From Planctomycetaceae bacterium (GTDB lineage: Bacteria; Planctomycetota; Planctomycetia; Planctomycetales; Planctomycetaceae): a stretch of 64,000 nt of DNA. Below, in pieces: positions 7,477 through 15,862 of the stretch. Within the stretch, counting starts at the first letter, position 1; each line of letters begins with the position of its first letter. The stretch covers positions 496,001 through 560,000 of the forward strand of contig JACKHO010000001.1 in NCBI GenBank assembly GCA_020638955.1, given 5' to 3'. The notes beneath the pieces were generated by a model, which saw only the letters and a list, made by a program, of their open reading frames with translations, had not been told where the DNA came from and made no database searches. The translations under genes were made by a program, and so were the position numbers.

Positions 7477-8911
7477 CTCAAATCAACTCAGTGTTGCTGC
7501 CTACGACGAAGAACTCATGCCAGCACTGCGACTGGCAAGGTCATCGCGTTTTGCCCGACGGGTTGCCACTCTCGTTGTCATTGGATTGCTAATCACAATG
7601 GTCGGAATGGCTTTTCTGAAGTGGCAGCAAACGGTGACGGGCACGGGAAGCGTCATCGCCTATGCTCCTTCGGAACGTCAACAGGTTATCGAAGCACCAA
7701 TTAAGGGGCGAATTTCAAGGTTCCGAGATGACCTGGTGGAGAACTCGTTCATTGAGAAGGGTTCGTTTATTGCGGAAATCACCGACCTCGACCAGGACTA
7801 TGCGTTTCGGCTACAACAACAATTGCTAAATAGTAAACAGGCTGCGGCTGCAGCTCACCAGCAACTCGAATCGGCCCATTCGGCTGTGGAATCGGCACAC
7901 CTGGTATTGGAGTCGATGCAGAATCAGGTCGCGGCCTATACCAACGTGAAGGCCGAGACCATCGCGGCCCAAGACGCCTACGTTGAGTTCGCTGAAAAGA
8001 AAGTCTTCTCAGCACGACAGCAGCTCGTGGAGTATGAAGCCGCCCTGCCTCAACTGGAGGCAGAACTTGACCGGCTGATGATTTTGCAGAAAGAGGGCAA
8101 CATCTCGCTGCAGAAAGTACAGGAAGTGCAGGCCAAGCTCGCTGGCCAGCAAGCAAAAGTTGCGAAGGCGAAAGCCGACGTGGAGGCCGCAATGTCCGAA
8201 CTGGAAGGCAAGCAACGCGACCGTCTTGCAAAAATTGAAAAGGCTCAGGTTGACATCGACTACGCCACGGGCGTGGCTAGAAAGGCCACGCAGGACATCG
8301 CCAAGGCCAAGCAGGAAGTCGCCAAGGCGACACAGGAAGTTAACAAGGCCGAGAAAGACGTTCTCGAGGCCGAAGTCAAACTGGCTCGACAACAGAGTCA
8401 AATTATCATCGCCCCTTTTGATGGTTATCTCGTACAAATCTCCCCCAACATGGGAAGTTCGGTTCTGAAGGAAGGGGACGAGATTTGCACCATTGTTCCT
8501 GCAACGAAGGACCGCGCTGTACAAATCTGGGTGGACGGAAACGATGCACCGCTCGTCGAGCCGGGCCGGCACGTGCGACTTCAGTTCGAGGGTTGGCCCG
8601 CAGTGCAGTTTGCAGGATGGCCTTCGGTTGCCGTCGGAACTTTTGGCGGGAAGGTGCAATCAATTGATTCCGCGGACATGGACGGCAAGGGCAAGTTTCG
8701 TATTCTCGTGCTACCCGACGAGAATGACGAACCCTGGCCCGACGACCGCTATCTCAGACAAGGAGTTCGCGCCAACGGTTGGGTCATCCTGAACAAGGTA
8801 CCGCTGTGGTTTGAGTTCTGGCGCCAACTCAATGGATTTCCACCCGTTGTTTCCGACAAAGCTCCGGACGACAAGGGCAAGAAGTCGAAGCCGCCAAAAC
8901 TGCCCAAGTAG
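7466..8911 (+). CDS. HlyD-family membrane fusion (adaptor) protein
   Basis: A 481-residue periplasmic adaptor. I chose the ATG at 7466 because GGAGGCCGCAGGTC precedes it; it overlaps the ABC gene by 11 bp, implying translational coupling. One membrane helix near the N-terminus (VATLVVIGLLITMVGMAFL) is followed by the lipoyl half (GTGSVIAYAP, EAPIKGRISRF), a very long coiled coil rich in Ala, Glu, Gln and Lys (about residues 110-315), the second lipoyl half (IIIAPFDGYLVQISP) and a beta-barrel region (AVQIWVDGNDAPLVEPG). The lysine-rich C-terminus ends in KGKKSKPPKLPK. It links the inner-membrane exporter to the outer-membrane channel encoded next. Confidence 0.9.
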   Translation: MKANSNQLSVAAYDEELMPALRLARSSRFARRVATLVVIGLLITMVGMAFLKWQQTVTGTGSVIAYAPSERQQVIEAPIKGRISRFRDDLVENSFIEKGSFIAEITDLDQDYAFRLQQQLLNSKQAAAAAHQQLESAHSAVESAHLVLESMQNQVAAYTNVKAETIAAQDAYVEFAEKKVFSARQQLVEYEAALPQLEAELDRLMILQKEGNISLQKVQEVQAKLAGQQAKVAKAKADVEAAMSELEGKQRDRLAKIEKAQVDIDYATGVARKATQDIAKAKQEVAKATQEVNKAEKDVLEAEVKLARQQSQIIIAPFDGYLVQISPNMGSSVLKEGDEICTIVPATKDRAVQIWVDGNDAPLVEPGRHVRLQFEGWPAVQFAGWPSVAVGTFGGKVQSIDSADMDGKGKFRILVLPDENDEPWPDDRYLRQGVRANGWVILNKVPLWFEFWRQLNGFPPVVSDKAPDDKGKKSKPPKLPK

Positions 8912-9032
8912 CCGCACCAGGCTTGGATCTGGCAATCTGCGGGGAGTTTGCCGCCATCGTAAAGGCTGCGACCTTTTTGGGTAATTCGCGTGAGCACACA
9001 TATTCCTGCAAGATGCTGCAGCCCCCTGGGGG

Positions 9033-10739
9033 ATGGAATTGTCCTCGTACCAGGATGGTGACGATCTTTCCGAACAGACAGATTATTCACGTCCTGCTGA
9101 TTCTGACTTTCGGTTCATCCCCATGCTGCGACAACCGCTCTATGCTGTGGCACTTGCCGTGCTTCTGCTGTATCCAGCGGGATGTGCCACGGTTCGAGAA
9201 CTGGCTGGCATGAAGAATAGGAACCTGGCCCTCAGTAGCCCGGCTTCCGGGGCAGTTGCTGACAGCCCAGTGCGTCAAACGGAAAGCCACATAGTAGAGC
9301 CTGCGGGAGATGTGGTGCTCGCTTCGGTCGACGAACCCGCTGCCGCCGAGAACATCCCCATCCCGGTCGACGTGCCCTCACCTGTCGCGAGTGCTACATC
9401 AACAAGCGGTAACGTCGCACTCGAAGACGTCATTGGGTCGGTTTACACGAATTACCCAATGTTGCAGGCGGCGTTCTTCTCCCGGAACATAGCCGTCGGA
9501 GAAAACGTTTCGGCCCAAGGGCAGTTCGACCTCAAACTGAAGGCGGAAACGCAGAACGGCCCGGTTGGTTTTTATCAAACCTACCGACACAGCGTTGGGT
9601 TTTCTCAACCAACCTGGAATGGCGGCGAAGTGTTCGGTGGCTATCGAGTTGGACGTGGCGCATTCCAACCGTGGTACCAGGAGCGGCAAACGAATGACGG
9701 CGGCGAATTCAAAGCGGGAGCCAGCGTGCCGCTGCTGCGTAACCGAACGATCGATGAACGCCGCTCCGAGATTTTCCGCAGTCAGTGGGGCGTGCAAATG
9801 GCGGAGCCCGATATTCAGGCTCAGCTCATTGGATTCGTGCAGGAAGCCTCCTACGCATATTGGGACTGGGTGGCCGAAGCACGGAAGTACGAAATCGCCA
9901 GGCGCATTCTCGTGCTCGCCGAAGAACGTACAGGACGCATTCGCCGTCAGGTGGAAGAAGGCTTTCTCGATCCTCCGGAGCTGACGGACAATTTGCGACT
10001 CGTTGCCGACCGCCGCGCCAAACTCGCAGATGCTCGGCGCAAGTTCCGCCAGAAAGCCATTAAGCTCTCGCAGTATTATCGCGACGCGTCCGGGAATCCC
10101 ATTGTGCCGACAGAGGACCAACTGCCGGAATTCCCTCAGCCTGGGGCACAAACGCTGGGCTCAGTCGATGTCGATATTCAGGTTGCACTGGCCAACCGAC
10201 CAGAACTGGCGTTCCTGGATTTCAAACGCGAACAACTCGAAGTCGACTACGCCACCGCCGACAACGATTTGTTGCCCAATCTGGACGCCATGGTGGTCGG
10301 CTCGCAGGACATGGGCCTGCCCACCAGCAAGAAGGGGGACAAGTCACCCTTCGAACTCGAAGTAGGGCTCTTTGCCGACGTTCCGCTCCAACGCAGAAAA
10401 GCACAGGGAAAACTGACGGCCATCGAAGGCAAAATGGCTCAGCTCAACGCCAAGCGCCGGCTGACGGCTGACAAAATCGCTATCGATGTTCAGCAGGCCT
10501 ACATCGCGTTGGAAATGGCGATGCAGCGAGTCGAAGAGACCGGCAAGGCCGTCAAACTCGCCAATGACCTGGCAACCCGCGAAGCCCGCAACGAAGAACT
10601 GGGACTCTCAGACATGCTCAAAGTCGCGCTGCGAGAGCAGTACGCCATCGAGTCTGCCGAGAAGGAAGTCGATGCCCTGCTGCAGTTCTATCAGGCCCGC
10701 GCCGACTACCGCGCCGCGTTGGCACAGGACCATCAGTAG
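9033..10739 (+). CDS. TolC-family outer-membrane efflux/secretion lipoprotein
   Basis: A 568-residue protein. An internal methionine at 9123 begins a textbook lipoprotein signal (hydrophobic AVALAVLLLYPAGC, Cys in the lipobox), so the true start may be 9123; the 9033 ATG only has the G-run of CCTGGGGG before it. The mature part opens with a low-complexity region, then two helical repeats typical of outer-membrane efflux proteins: LEDVIGSVYTNYPML near the start and VDIQVALANRPELAFLDFKREQLEVD in the second half, each followed by long helices (YAIESAEKEVDALLQFYQARADYRAAL at the end, read in parts). It completes the type I secretion set with the two upstream genes. Confidence 0.85.
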   Translation: MELSSYQDGDDLSEQTDYSRPADSDFRFIPMLRQPLYAVALAVLLLYPAGCATVRELAGMKNRNLALSSPASGAVADSPVRQTESHIVEPAGDVVLASVDEPAAAENIPIPVDVPSPVASATSTSGNVALEDVIGSVYTNYPMLQAAFFSRNIAVGENVSAQGQFDLKLKAETQNGPVGFYQTYRHSVGFSQPTWNGGEVFGGYRVGRGAFQPWYQERQTNDGGEFKAGASVPLLRNRTIDERRSEIFRSQWGVQMAEPDIQAQLIGFVQEASYAYWDWVAEARKYEIARRILVLAEERTGRIRRQVEEGFLDPPELTDNLRLVADRRAKLADARRKFRQKAIKLSQYYRDASGNPIVPTEDQLPEFPQPGAQTLGSVDVDIQVALANRPELAFLDFKREQLEVDYATADNDLLPNLDAMVVGSQDMGLPTSKKGDKSPFELEVGLFADVPLQRRKAQGKLTAIEGKMAQLNAKRRLTADKIAIDVQQAYIALEMAMQRVEETGKAVKLANDLATREARNEELGLSDMLKVALREQYAIESAEKEVDALLQFYQARADYRAALAQDHQ

Positions 10740-10781
10740 TCCACTGGGATTGCGTGACAGCCCCTGAACCCAAGCGTCCGG

Positions 10782-10803
10782 TGGCACAGACATTACTGTC
10801 TGT
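10782..10803. repeat. Short interspersed repeat GTGGCACAGACATT.CTGTCTGT, copy 1
   Basis: The sequence GTGGCACAGACA-TTAC-TGTCTGT forms a 7-bp hairpin downstream of the secretion operon. The same unit recurs at 50186-50207 with loop TTCC. It may end transcription here, but the absence of a T-run and its recurrence argue for an interspersed palindrome. Confidence 0.6.
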
Positions 10804-10864
10804 GAATGCCCCTAATCACCAGCTTTCGTAGGTCATGCTGTGCATGACGACAGGTGCTAGGCGG

Positions 10865-11842
10865 CTATTTCACATTGAGCAAATCAACGCCAGCCGCGTC
10901 GTGCAGTTTGGCGATTTCCTCATCACTCAAGGCACGATCAAATACCGCCAGGCCGCCAAAGCGACCAATGGTGGCCTCGCCCAGAAAGCTGCCGACCGCG
11001 TAGCGTGCTCCCACGGTGAAATCAGCACCGCCAATTTTTTTCTGGGCGTGTTTGACCGGGTCGTAAGTGAAAATCCCACGTCCGTGATAGTAAGGATTCA
11101 TACCTCGATCACCACCGTCCGGACCTTCCTTGGTGAAGTAGCGGTCGGTCCGTTTGTGCTTTTCAGGATCAAGTTCCAACACGTCCAGCTTCCCATTGAT
11201 GTACGCCCTGATGTACTTGGAGTCATACGTGAAGGCCAGCGTACACCACTCTTCGGTGGGGACATCTGAAGCGGTGGCGGCATAGTCGCAGCACCACGGG
11301 AAAGGAGTTCCGTCGGCCCGGCGAGTCACGCCCCCTTCGCTGGAAATGTGCGGCGTCAGTTTATTGGGGCCTCCATACGTCGGCATGTTCATCAGCATCG
11401 AATACTGCCGCGTGCCGGTGTCGTCATCCCTCCCCTTCCCTTCGCTCCACATCCCTGCAATGGTGCGACTCTGCTTCAGGTTCACAATACGAACGACGGC
11501 AAACATGGTGACCTGAGCCTCTGGCCCGGAAATGTTCAGCCCGCCCGTTTCCGCATAAGGGATGCGGAAATACTGCTTGCCGTTGAGATCTGCCGCATAC
11601 CCCGAAAACGGTCCGCCCGCAATCCGGGGAATGGCCCCACCAACTTCCTGAAGCGGATAGTCACCATCTGTCCCCACCGATTTACGAGTTTGCCCCGGCT
11701 CTTCGCCAAACGTCCAGAACGCAACCAGTCCGTCCGTCTGCGTCACTACCTCCACAGCCGCAGGCCGAGGCACCTGCGCATGAGCAGCCAAAGTCCAGAA
11801 CAAAATGAGAGACGAGGACATCCAGAAACGCGTGGCATTCAT
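10865..11842 (-). CDS. Exported LamG/concanavalin-A-like domain protein
   Basis: A 325-residue secreted protein. I chose the ATG at 11842 (MNATRFWMSSS) because the upstream extension starts only at TTG. A signal peptide (SSSLILFWTLAAHAQ) is followed by a single LamG-type jelly-roll domain: GLVAFWTFGEEPG, AADLNGKQYFRIPY, VTMFAVVRI, EWCTLAFTYDSKYIRAYINGK and the typical ending IGRFGGLAVFDRALSDEEIAKL. Such domains bind carbohydrates or mediate adhesion, and are strongly expanded in planctomycetes, usually fused to sulfatases or cytochromes. Here the domain stands alone. No catalytic motif was seen. A carbohydrate- or surface-binding role is an inference from the family. Confidence 0.8.
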   Translation of the reverse strand: MNATRFWMSSSLILFWTLAAHAQVPRPAAVEVVTQTDGLVAFWTFGEEPGQTRKSVGTDGDYPLQEVGGAIPRIAGGPFSGYAADLNGKQYFRIPYAETGGLNISGPEAQVTMFAVVRIVNLKQSRTIAGMWSEGKGRDDDTGTRQYSMLMNMPTYGGPNKLTPHISSEGGVTRRADGTPFPWCCDYAATASDVPTEEWCTLAFTYDSKYIRAYINGKLDVLELDPEKHKRTDRYFTKEGPDGGDRGMNPYYHGRGIFTYDPVKHAQKKIGGADFTVGARYAVGSFLGEATIGRFGGLAVFDRALSDEEIAKLHDAAGVDLLNVK

Positions 11843-11975
11843 GTTCAAATTGATCCTGTTCGCAGTATTCAATGCCTGGAGCCCACATTAGTTTCGTAGG
11901 CTGGGTTAAGCAAAGTCAATTGGACGAACTTGTGCAGTTTGTCCGTGCAGGGAATCAAACCAAACCCAGCACTCA

Positions 11976-12142
11976 TCGACCCACCTGCAATGCTGGGATA
12001 CGCCTGTCGGCTATCCCAGCCTACCTCTACTACACGATTCAGCGATTGAGAGCAGGACGGAATACGCATTGACGCGAGTCTTCGTTGACTTATTGATCCA
12101 TTTGCAATGCTGCGATACACCTGTCGGCTATCCAAGCCTACG
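11976..12142. repeat. Two divergent copies of an intergenic repeat
   Basis: The unit with GCAATGCTGGGATACGCCTG and CGGCTATCCCAGCCTAC occurs at about 11976-12026. A diverged copy (GCAATGCTGCGATACACCTG and CGGCTATCCAAGCCTACG) occurs at about 12093-12142. Inside copy 1, GCTGGGATA and TATCCCAGC are inverted repeats, so each can form a hairpin. The gap between the LamG and M50-like genes holds only these repeats; open frames across it are translations of the repeat. Confidence 0.65.
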
Positions 12143-13009
12143 TCACTGTGCAGTCCAAAATGTTTCCGTGCACCATCGATAGTCGAGATAGAATCCACAC
12201 ACGTACACAGCAAATAATTCCAGAAGCACAATGGCAATCACGAACCCGTCGTAGAGACGCGTTGAAATGCGGACTGGGCAGCTTTCGCAAATCGCGGTGC
12301 AAATGACCCATCCGTTCATCGGTGGGAGCGGTGCCAGGTTGATGAGCGCCATTCCCAAGCTGACAACTCCCAAGCAGGTCAGGCCGCTCATGGCGTCGAG
12401 TCTCATAGCCGCTGCCATGGTAATGACTTGAGAAATCACGTATCCCCACCCCTGCATTGACTCAAGACGAATGAGACGTCGAAAAAACTCGACAAATGTG
12501 TCATTGAAAACATCAAGCTGCCCATTCCAAGTTGTAGGAGAATCCTGCAAACCCAAGTTCGGCACGCCCGTCGGTGCAACAGGCATGTCAGCGTCCGGTG
12601 CGACCACAAGTTGTGGGGAACCGAGCAATACGGGCAGAGACAGCAGCACGAGTCCAAACAAAAGGACACTGAAAGGGCCCGTCAAATACACCAGGATTCG
12701 TCTGCTGGCAGGAAGGGAAGTGAATTCCTGGGCGTCTTCAAACTCATTTGGCGTGACCAAATTCAGTGTTTCGCCATCGTCCTCATTCTCGAACGTCCCG
12801 TAGAATCGGGTGAAACCACTTAGGGGAATTCCACGCAACGTCAAGGCTGCTCCCTTGTACTTACCCTTCCAGAGCAATGGGCCAATACCAACGGAGACTT
12901 CCTCAACCGTTGCACCCACCCACACGCCCACAATGGCCTGCACGGTGACGTAGATGAAGTTGATTAGGAACCAGCCACCGATTGGGAAGATGCAATAGAC
13001 AAGTAGCAT
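12143..13009 (-). CDS. M50 site-2-protease-like membrane protein lacking zinc-binding motifs
   Basis: A 288-residue polytopic membrane protein. Its topology and text follow RseP/site-2 proteases: a first helix, then VEEVSVGIGPLLWKGKYKG and LTLRGIPLSGFTRFYG (compare 'vsiGfGP.l......t.......iPlgGyv...'), and near the C-terminus SLGMALINLAPLPPMNG (compare 'slnlaliNLlPiPpLDGg'). The first-helix HExxH zinc motif is replaced by residues reading VTVQAIVGVWVG, and the LDG aspartate is replaced by asparagine in PPMNG. It should therefore not be a zinc protease, although the fold seems kept. A role in binding membrane proteins is possible. No PDZ domain was recognised between the helices; that region is a soluble insert (about residues 70-180). 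Confidence 0.72.
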   Translation of the reverse strand: MLLVYCIFPIGGWFLINFIYVTVQAIVGVWVGATVEEVSVGIGPLLWKGKYKGAALTLRGIPLSGFTRFYGTFENEDDGETLNLVTPNEFEDAQEFTSLPASRRILVYLTGPFSVLLFGLVLLSLPVLLGSPQLVVAPDADMPVAPTGVPNLGLQDSPTTWNGQLDVFNDTFVEFFRRLIRLESMQGWGYVISQVITMAAAMRLDAMSGLTCLGVVSLGMALINLAPLPPMNGWVICTAICESCPVRISTRLYDGFVIAIVLLELFAVYVCGFYLDYRWCTETFWTAQ

Positions 13010-13151
13010 TGATGGTTTACTTCGCGGTGCATTCTTAGTGGTGGCTGAATCACAATGGTAGTTGTCGCAGGGCCAGTCGTGCAGGCCTCAACTGTTGGGA
13101 TCCATTTGTTCAGGCCGGTGAGACAGGCTCTTCCGCTACGACGAGAGCGTC

Positions 13152-14441
13152 CTACCGCAACTGCTTCAACCGAATTCGGCGATATTCCATCTGCCCTCGA
13201 TCACCCTCTAGGCCAATAGGACCTGACGGTGGGAGTTTGAATTCGGCTTCGAGGACTTCGCCGTTGCAGGTGCAGTGGGCGATGTCGTTTTTGACGGTAA
13301 TGACCAGTTCGTTCCAGTCCTGAGGCTTGTAGTTCTGCAGCTCCTTGTACGGGCCGGCGAGGGGGTAGTCGCGGCACTGGAGTTGGGGGCGTCTGATGAA
13401 GACACCGCTGTCGGCGTTGGGTGTGGCGCGGAATTCGAGCTTGAGGATGAAGTCGCCGGAGAAGGTTTCTTCGGTCCACATTTGCTGCACGCGGCGGCCT
13501 TCAGGGGGCGTGGTGACGATAATCCGACCGTTCTTGGCGACGTAGCGCCCATCGCTGCTGGTTGGTTTGCCGGGGAACGTTTCCAGGACATCTTGCGATT
13601 TCTGATCGCGGAAACACCAGCCGGTGAGGTCGCCATTGAACAGGTTCTTGAAGCCTTCCTCGGGTTGGAAATCATCGGGCTCGGTTTCGACGAAATCGAG
13701 AGTGGCGAGAATCGGCCAGAGGGCGGCGGCCCACTTGTCGTATCCAGCCTTGTTAGGATGCAGCAGGTCCGGGAACTCCTCAGCCTTGGCATCTCCTTCG
13801 GCGTTCGCGAAGAGCGTCCAGGTTTCGATGAGTGTGACATACTTATCTTCACGGACCGCTTCGGCGTACAGCTTATTGATTTGTTTGATGGCGTCGGCCG
13901 GACGTTTCTTGGAGGCTGAACTCGGGAATACCTGGCAGAGCACGACGGGCAAATCCGCTTTGTGCTTGCGAACGGCCGCTAGAATGAGTTTGAAGTTCCC
14001 TGCGATTTGATCCGGCGTGGCTCCTTCTTCGAGGTCGTTGGTCCCCATGAGCATGACAATGCCACTGGGGTTGAGCGACAGGACATCTTCTTCGAGCCGA
14101 ATGAGCATCCCGCGGGTGGTGTCGCCGCTAATCCCACGGTTCGCCTTTTTGACATCGGCGAAGTGACCTTTGAAGTCATCACCCCAGCCCTGAGTAATGG
14201 AATCACCCAGAAAGACGAGGGCCTCTTGATCCTGCTCAACACGCGTGGCCCATTGGCTCCGCTTGTTCTTCCAGAGGTTACGGAACCAGTCGTACCGACG
14301 AATGGGCCCGTCGCCGGGAAGTCCGTCGTCCGTTTCCGGAATTTCAAAGGAAGGCTTGGCCTCCTGAGCGGGGGCTGAGCCCACAAAAGAAAAGGCTAGA
14401 AGAGTTGTCAGTGCGATGGCGAAAAGGCGTGAGGTATTCAT
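13152..14441 (-). CDS. Exported SGNH hydrolase fused to a 3-keto-disaccharide hydrolase (DUF1080) domain
   Basis: A 429-residue protein from the ATG at 14441, with a signal peptide (IALTTLLAFSFVGSAPAQ). Residues about 30-240 form an SGNH/GDSL domain: block I GDSITQGWG (catalytic Ser), block II NRGISGDTT, block III MGTNDLEEG and block V DLLHPNKAGYDKW (catalytic Asp-His). Residues about 250-429 form a DUF1080 beta-jelly-roll: FKNLFNGDLTGWCFRD, GRIIVTTPPEG, DFILKLEFRATPNADSGVFIR (read in parts), WNELVITVKND and the end PIGLEGDRGQMEYRRIRLK. DUF1080 proteins cleave or bind oxidised glycosides. A combined role in deacylating and hydrolysing polysaccharides outside the cell is likely. No strong ribosome binding site is visible. 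Confidence 0.9.
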   Translation of the reverse strand: MNTSRLFAIALTTLLAFSFVGSAPAQEAKPSFEIPETDDGLPGDGPIRRYDWFRNLWKNKRSQWATRVEQDQEALVFLGDSITQGWGDDFKGHFADVKKANRGISGDTTRGMLIRLEEDVLSLNPSGIVMLMGTNDLEEGATPDQIAGNFKLILAAVRKHKADLPVVLCQVFPSSASKKRPADAIKQINKLYAEAVREDKYVTLIETWTLFANAEGDAKAEEFPDLLHPNKAGYDKWAAALWPILATLDFVETEPDDFQPEEGFKNLFNGDLTGWCFRDQKSQDVLETFPGKPTSSDGRYVAKNGRIIVTTPPEGRRVQQMWTEETFSGDFILKLEFRATPNADSGVFIRRPQLQCRDYPLAGPYKELQNYKPQDWNELVITVKNDIAHCTCNGEVLEAEFKLPPSGPIGLEGDRGQMEYRRIRLKQLR

Positions 14442-14651
14442 AAACGAAATCTGGTGGAATTGTGTGGCATTTGCAAGCGAGAGCCGTAGCGATGTGCAGC
14501 ATGTCAATGTGAGATTTTGTTTGCGACGCGGCAGGCACCCCGGAATTGCAAAATCGACATTGCGGTCGTTTTTCCATTCCGGTACGGTTCGAAGGAACCT
14601 TGGAGTCGAGGGATCGACGAACGTGAACCAGTTGATGCAAGGAGGCATGTA
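14442..14651. promoter_or_regulatory. Divergent intergenic region between the SGNH and YhaO-like genes
   Basis: These 210 bp separate the starts of two divergently transcribed genes and must hold both promoters. Frames extend through it on both strands but without ribosome binding sites. I cannot point to clear -35/-10 boxes. Confidence 0.4.
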
Positions 14652-15812
14652 ATGGGGGGGCAACTGCAGTTCCTGCAGGTGGGAGCACTCCGCCTGAACG
14701 AACCATTATTCGGCCTGTCTGATGTTCCTTCCGAAATGCAGCAGCAACTGGCCTGCGCTCGCTACCAGACGGCTACGCAGATTGTCGATGCCGCCCTTCG
14801 CGAGCACGTGGAACTGGTGGCATTCGTGGGGAGCACCACCGGAATTTCCGTGCAGGGAAGCCGGGCACCCTGGTTTCTGTGGGAGCAGTTTCAACGCTTG
14901 AATCAACATGGCATTCACGTGGCCGTGCGCTCACAGCACCTGCCGCATCCCCCTGCCGGCCTGACCTGGCCTGCCAACGTCCACTTGGTCTCGCCACGGT
15001 TCCCCGCATCGATTCGTGTACGCTCAGGGCATACTGTGCGAGTGAGTGACGAATGCGACATCACCAACGCTCTGGGGGCCGCAGCGCATGACATTGTGTT
15101 GTCTCAACACGTCCCTGCGTCGCAATTGCTGGAGAAGCATTCCAATTCGTATTGGGCGTGCGGTGGACCGAACAGGATCGTGGACAATGCGACGGGCAAT
15201 TCACAGTTTCTGGCGGCGGGGGTACCGCAGGGAGATGAGTTCTCACACGCAGGTCCATGCGGTTCGTTGCTGGTTTCACTGAAGAATGGCCGGGCGTTAA
15301 CATCGCGACTCATCCCCTGCTCTTCCGTCGTGTGGCATTCCGAGCAACTCGAACTGACAGACCAAACGACAATCGAAAACGTGCGTCGGACGATGACGGC
15401 CCGGCATAGCCAACTGGCGTGTTCAAATGGGCTGCAGGTGGTTCGCTGGGAAATCGCGGTCGATTCCCTGGAGCAAATGCCCGTAGCGGTCATGGCACAT
15501 GGTGGAGCGTTCTTGCGGGAACTGCGTAATGCGGCGCCGGCGAATGTCTGGATCGAAATGGTGCGACTGAACTGCTCTGACATTTCTGCATCGGAAGCGA
15601 CATTTTCAGACCGTGCGATTGCAGTGGCTCGAAACGTAATGAACGAGATGGCCGCTTCAGCGACCATTGATTTTGCTCGTCAGACTTCATTGGCTGACAC
15701 CGAAATCCCCAGTGGACTTCAAACAGTCACCAAGAACGATTTCCTGAATCGAATTCAAACTCCTCTCGATGCGCGCCTCGTTGAGGAACTTTCCGTCAGG
15801 CGAACTGCCTGA
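14652..15812 (+). CDS. YhaO/SbcD-like (Mre11-fold) protein without metal-binding residues
   Basis: A 386-residue protein; the ATG at 14652 follows AAGGAGGCATGTA, a strong ribosome binding site. It aligns by eye with DNA repair exonucleases of the YhaO/SbcD family: LQFLQVGALRLNEPLFGL (family '.FiHaaDlHLdsP..GL'), IVDAALREHVELVAFVGSTTG ('.v.lAi...vDfvliaGDlyD'), FQRLNQHGIHVAV, WPANVHLVS, NSYWACGGPNR ('.dYwAlGHiHk') and QFLAAGVPQGDEFSHAGPCGSLLV ('.YpG..QGr...E.G.kG..lv'). The metal ligands are missing: DxH became GAL, GD became GS, GNHD is absent and GHxH became GGPN. It is therefore probably a pseudonuclease. The next gene, 50 bp downstream, is the matching YhaN-like ATPase, so the pair keeps the SbcCD gene order. 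Confidence 0.78.
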   Translation: MGGQLQFLQVGALRLNEPLFGLSDVPSEMQQQLACARYQTATQIVDAALREHVELVAFVGSTTGISVQGSRAPWFLWEQFQRLNQHGIHVAVRSQHLPHPPAGLTWPANVHLVSPRFPASIRVRSGHTVRVSDECDITNALGAAAHDIVLSQHVPASQLLEKHSNSYWACGGPNRIVDNATGNSQFLAAGVPQGDEFSHAGPCGSLLVSLKNGRALTSRLIPCSSVVWHSEQLELTDQTTIENVRRTMTARHSQLACSNGLQVVRWEIAVDSLEQMPVAVMAHGGAFLRELRNAAPANVWIEMVRLNCSDISASEATFSDRAIAVARNVMNEMAASATIDFARQTSLADTEIPSGLQTVTKNDFLNRIQTPLDARLVEELSVRRTA

Positions 15813-15862
15813 CCCGTTTACTATTACCAATTGACTGAAATTACTCCCAAGGATGGGTTCTC

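Noticed and set aside
10786..10803. Intrinsic terminator of the secretion operon at the ACAGACA/TGTCTGT hairpin
   Set aside because: There is no T-run and the same unit recurs elsewhere, so I list it as a repeat.
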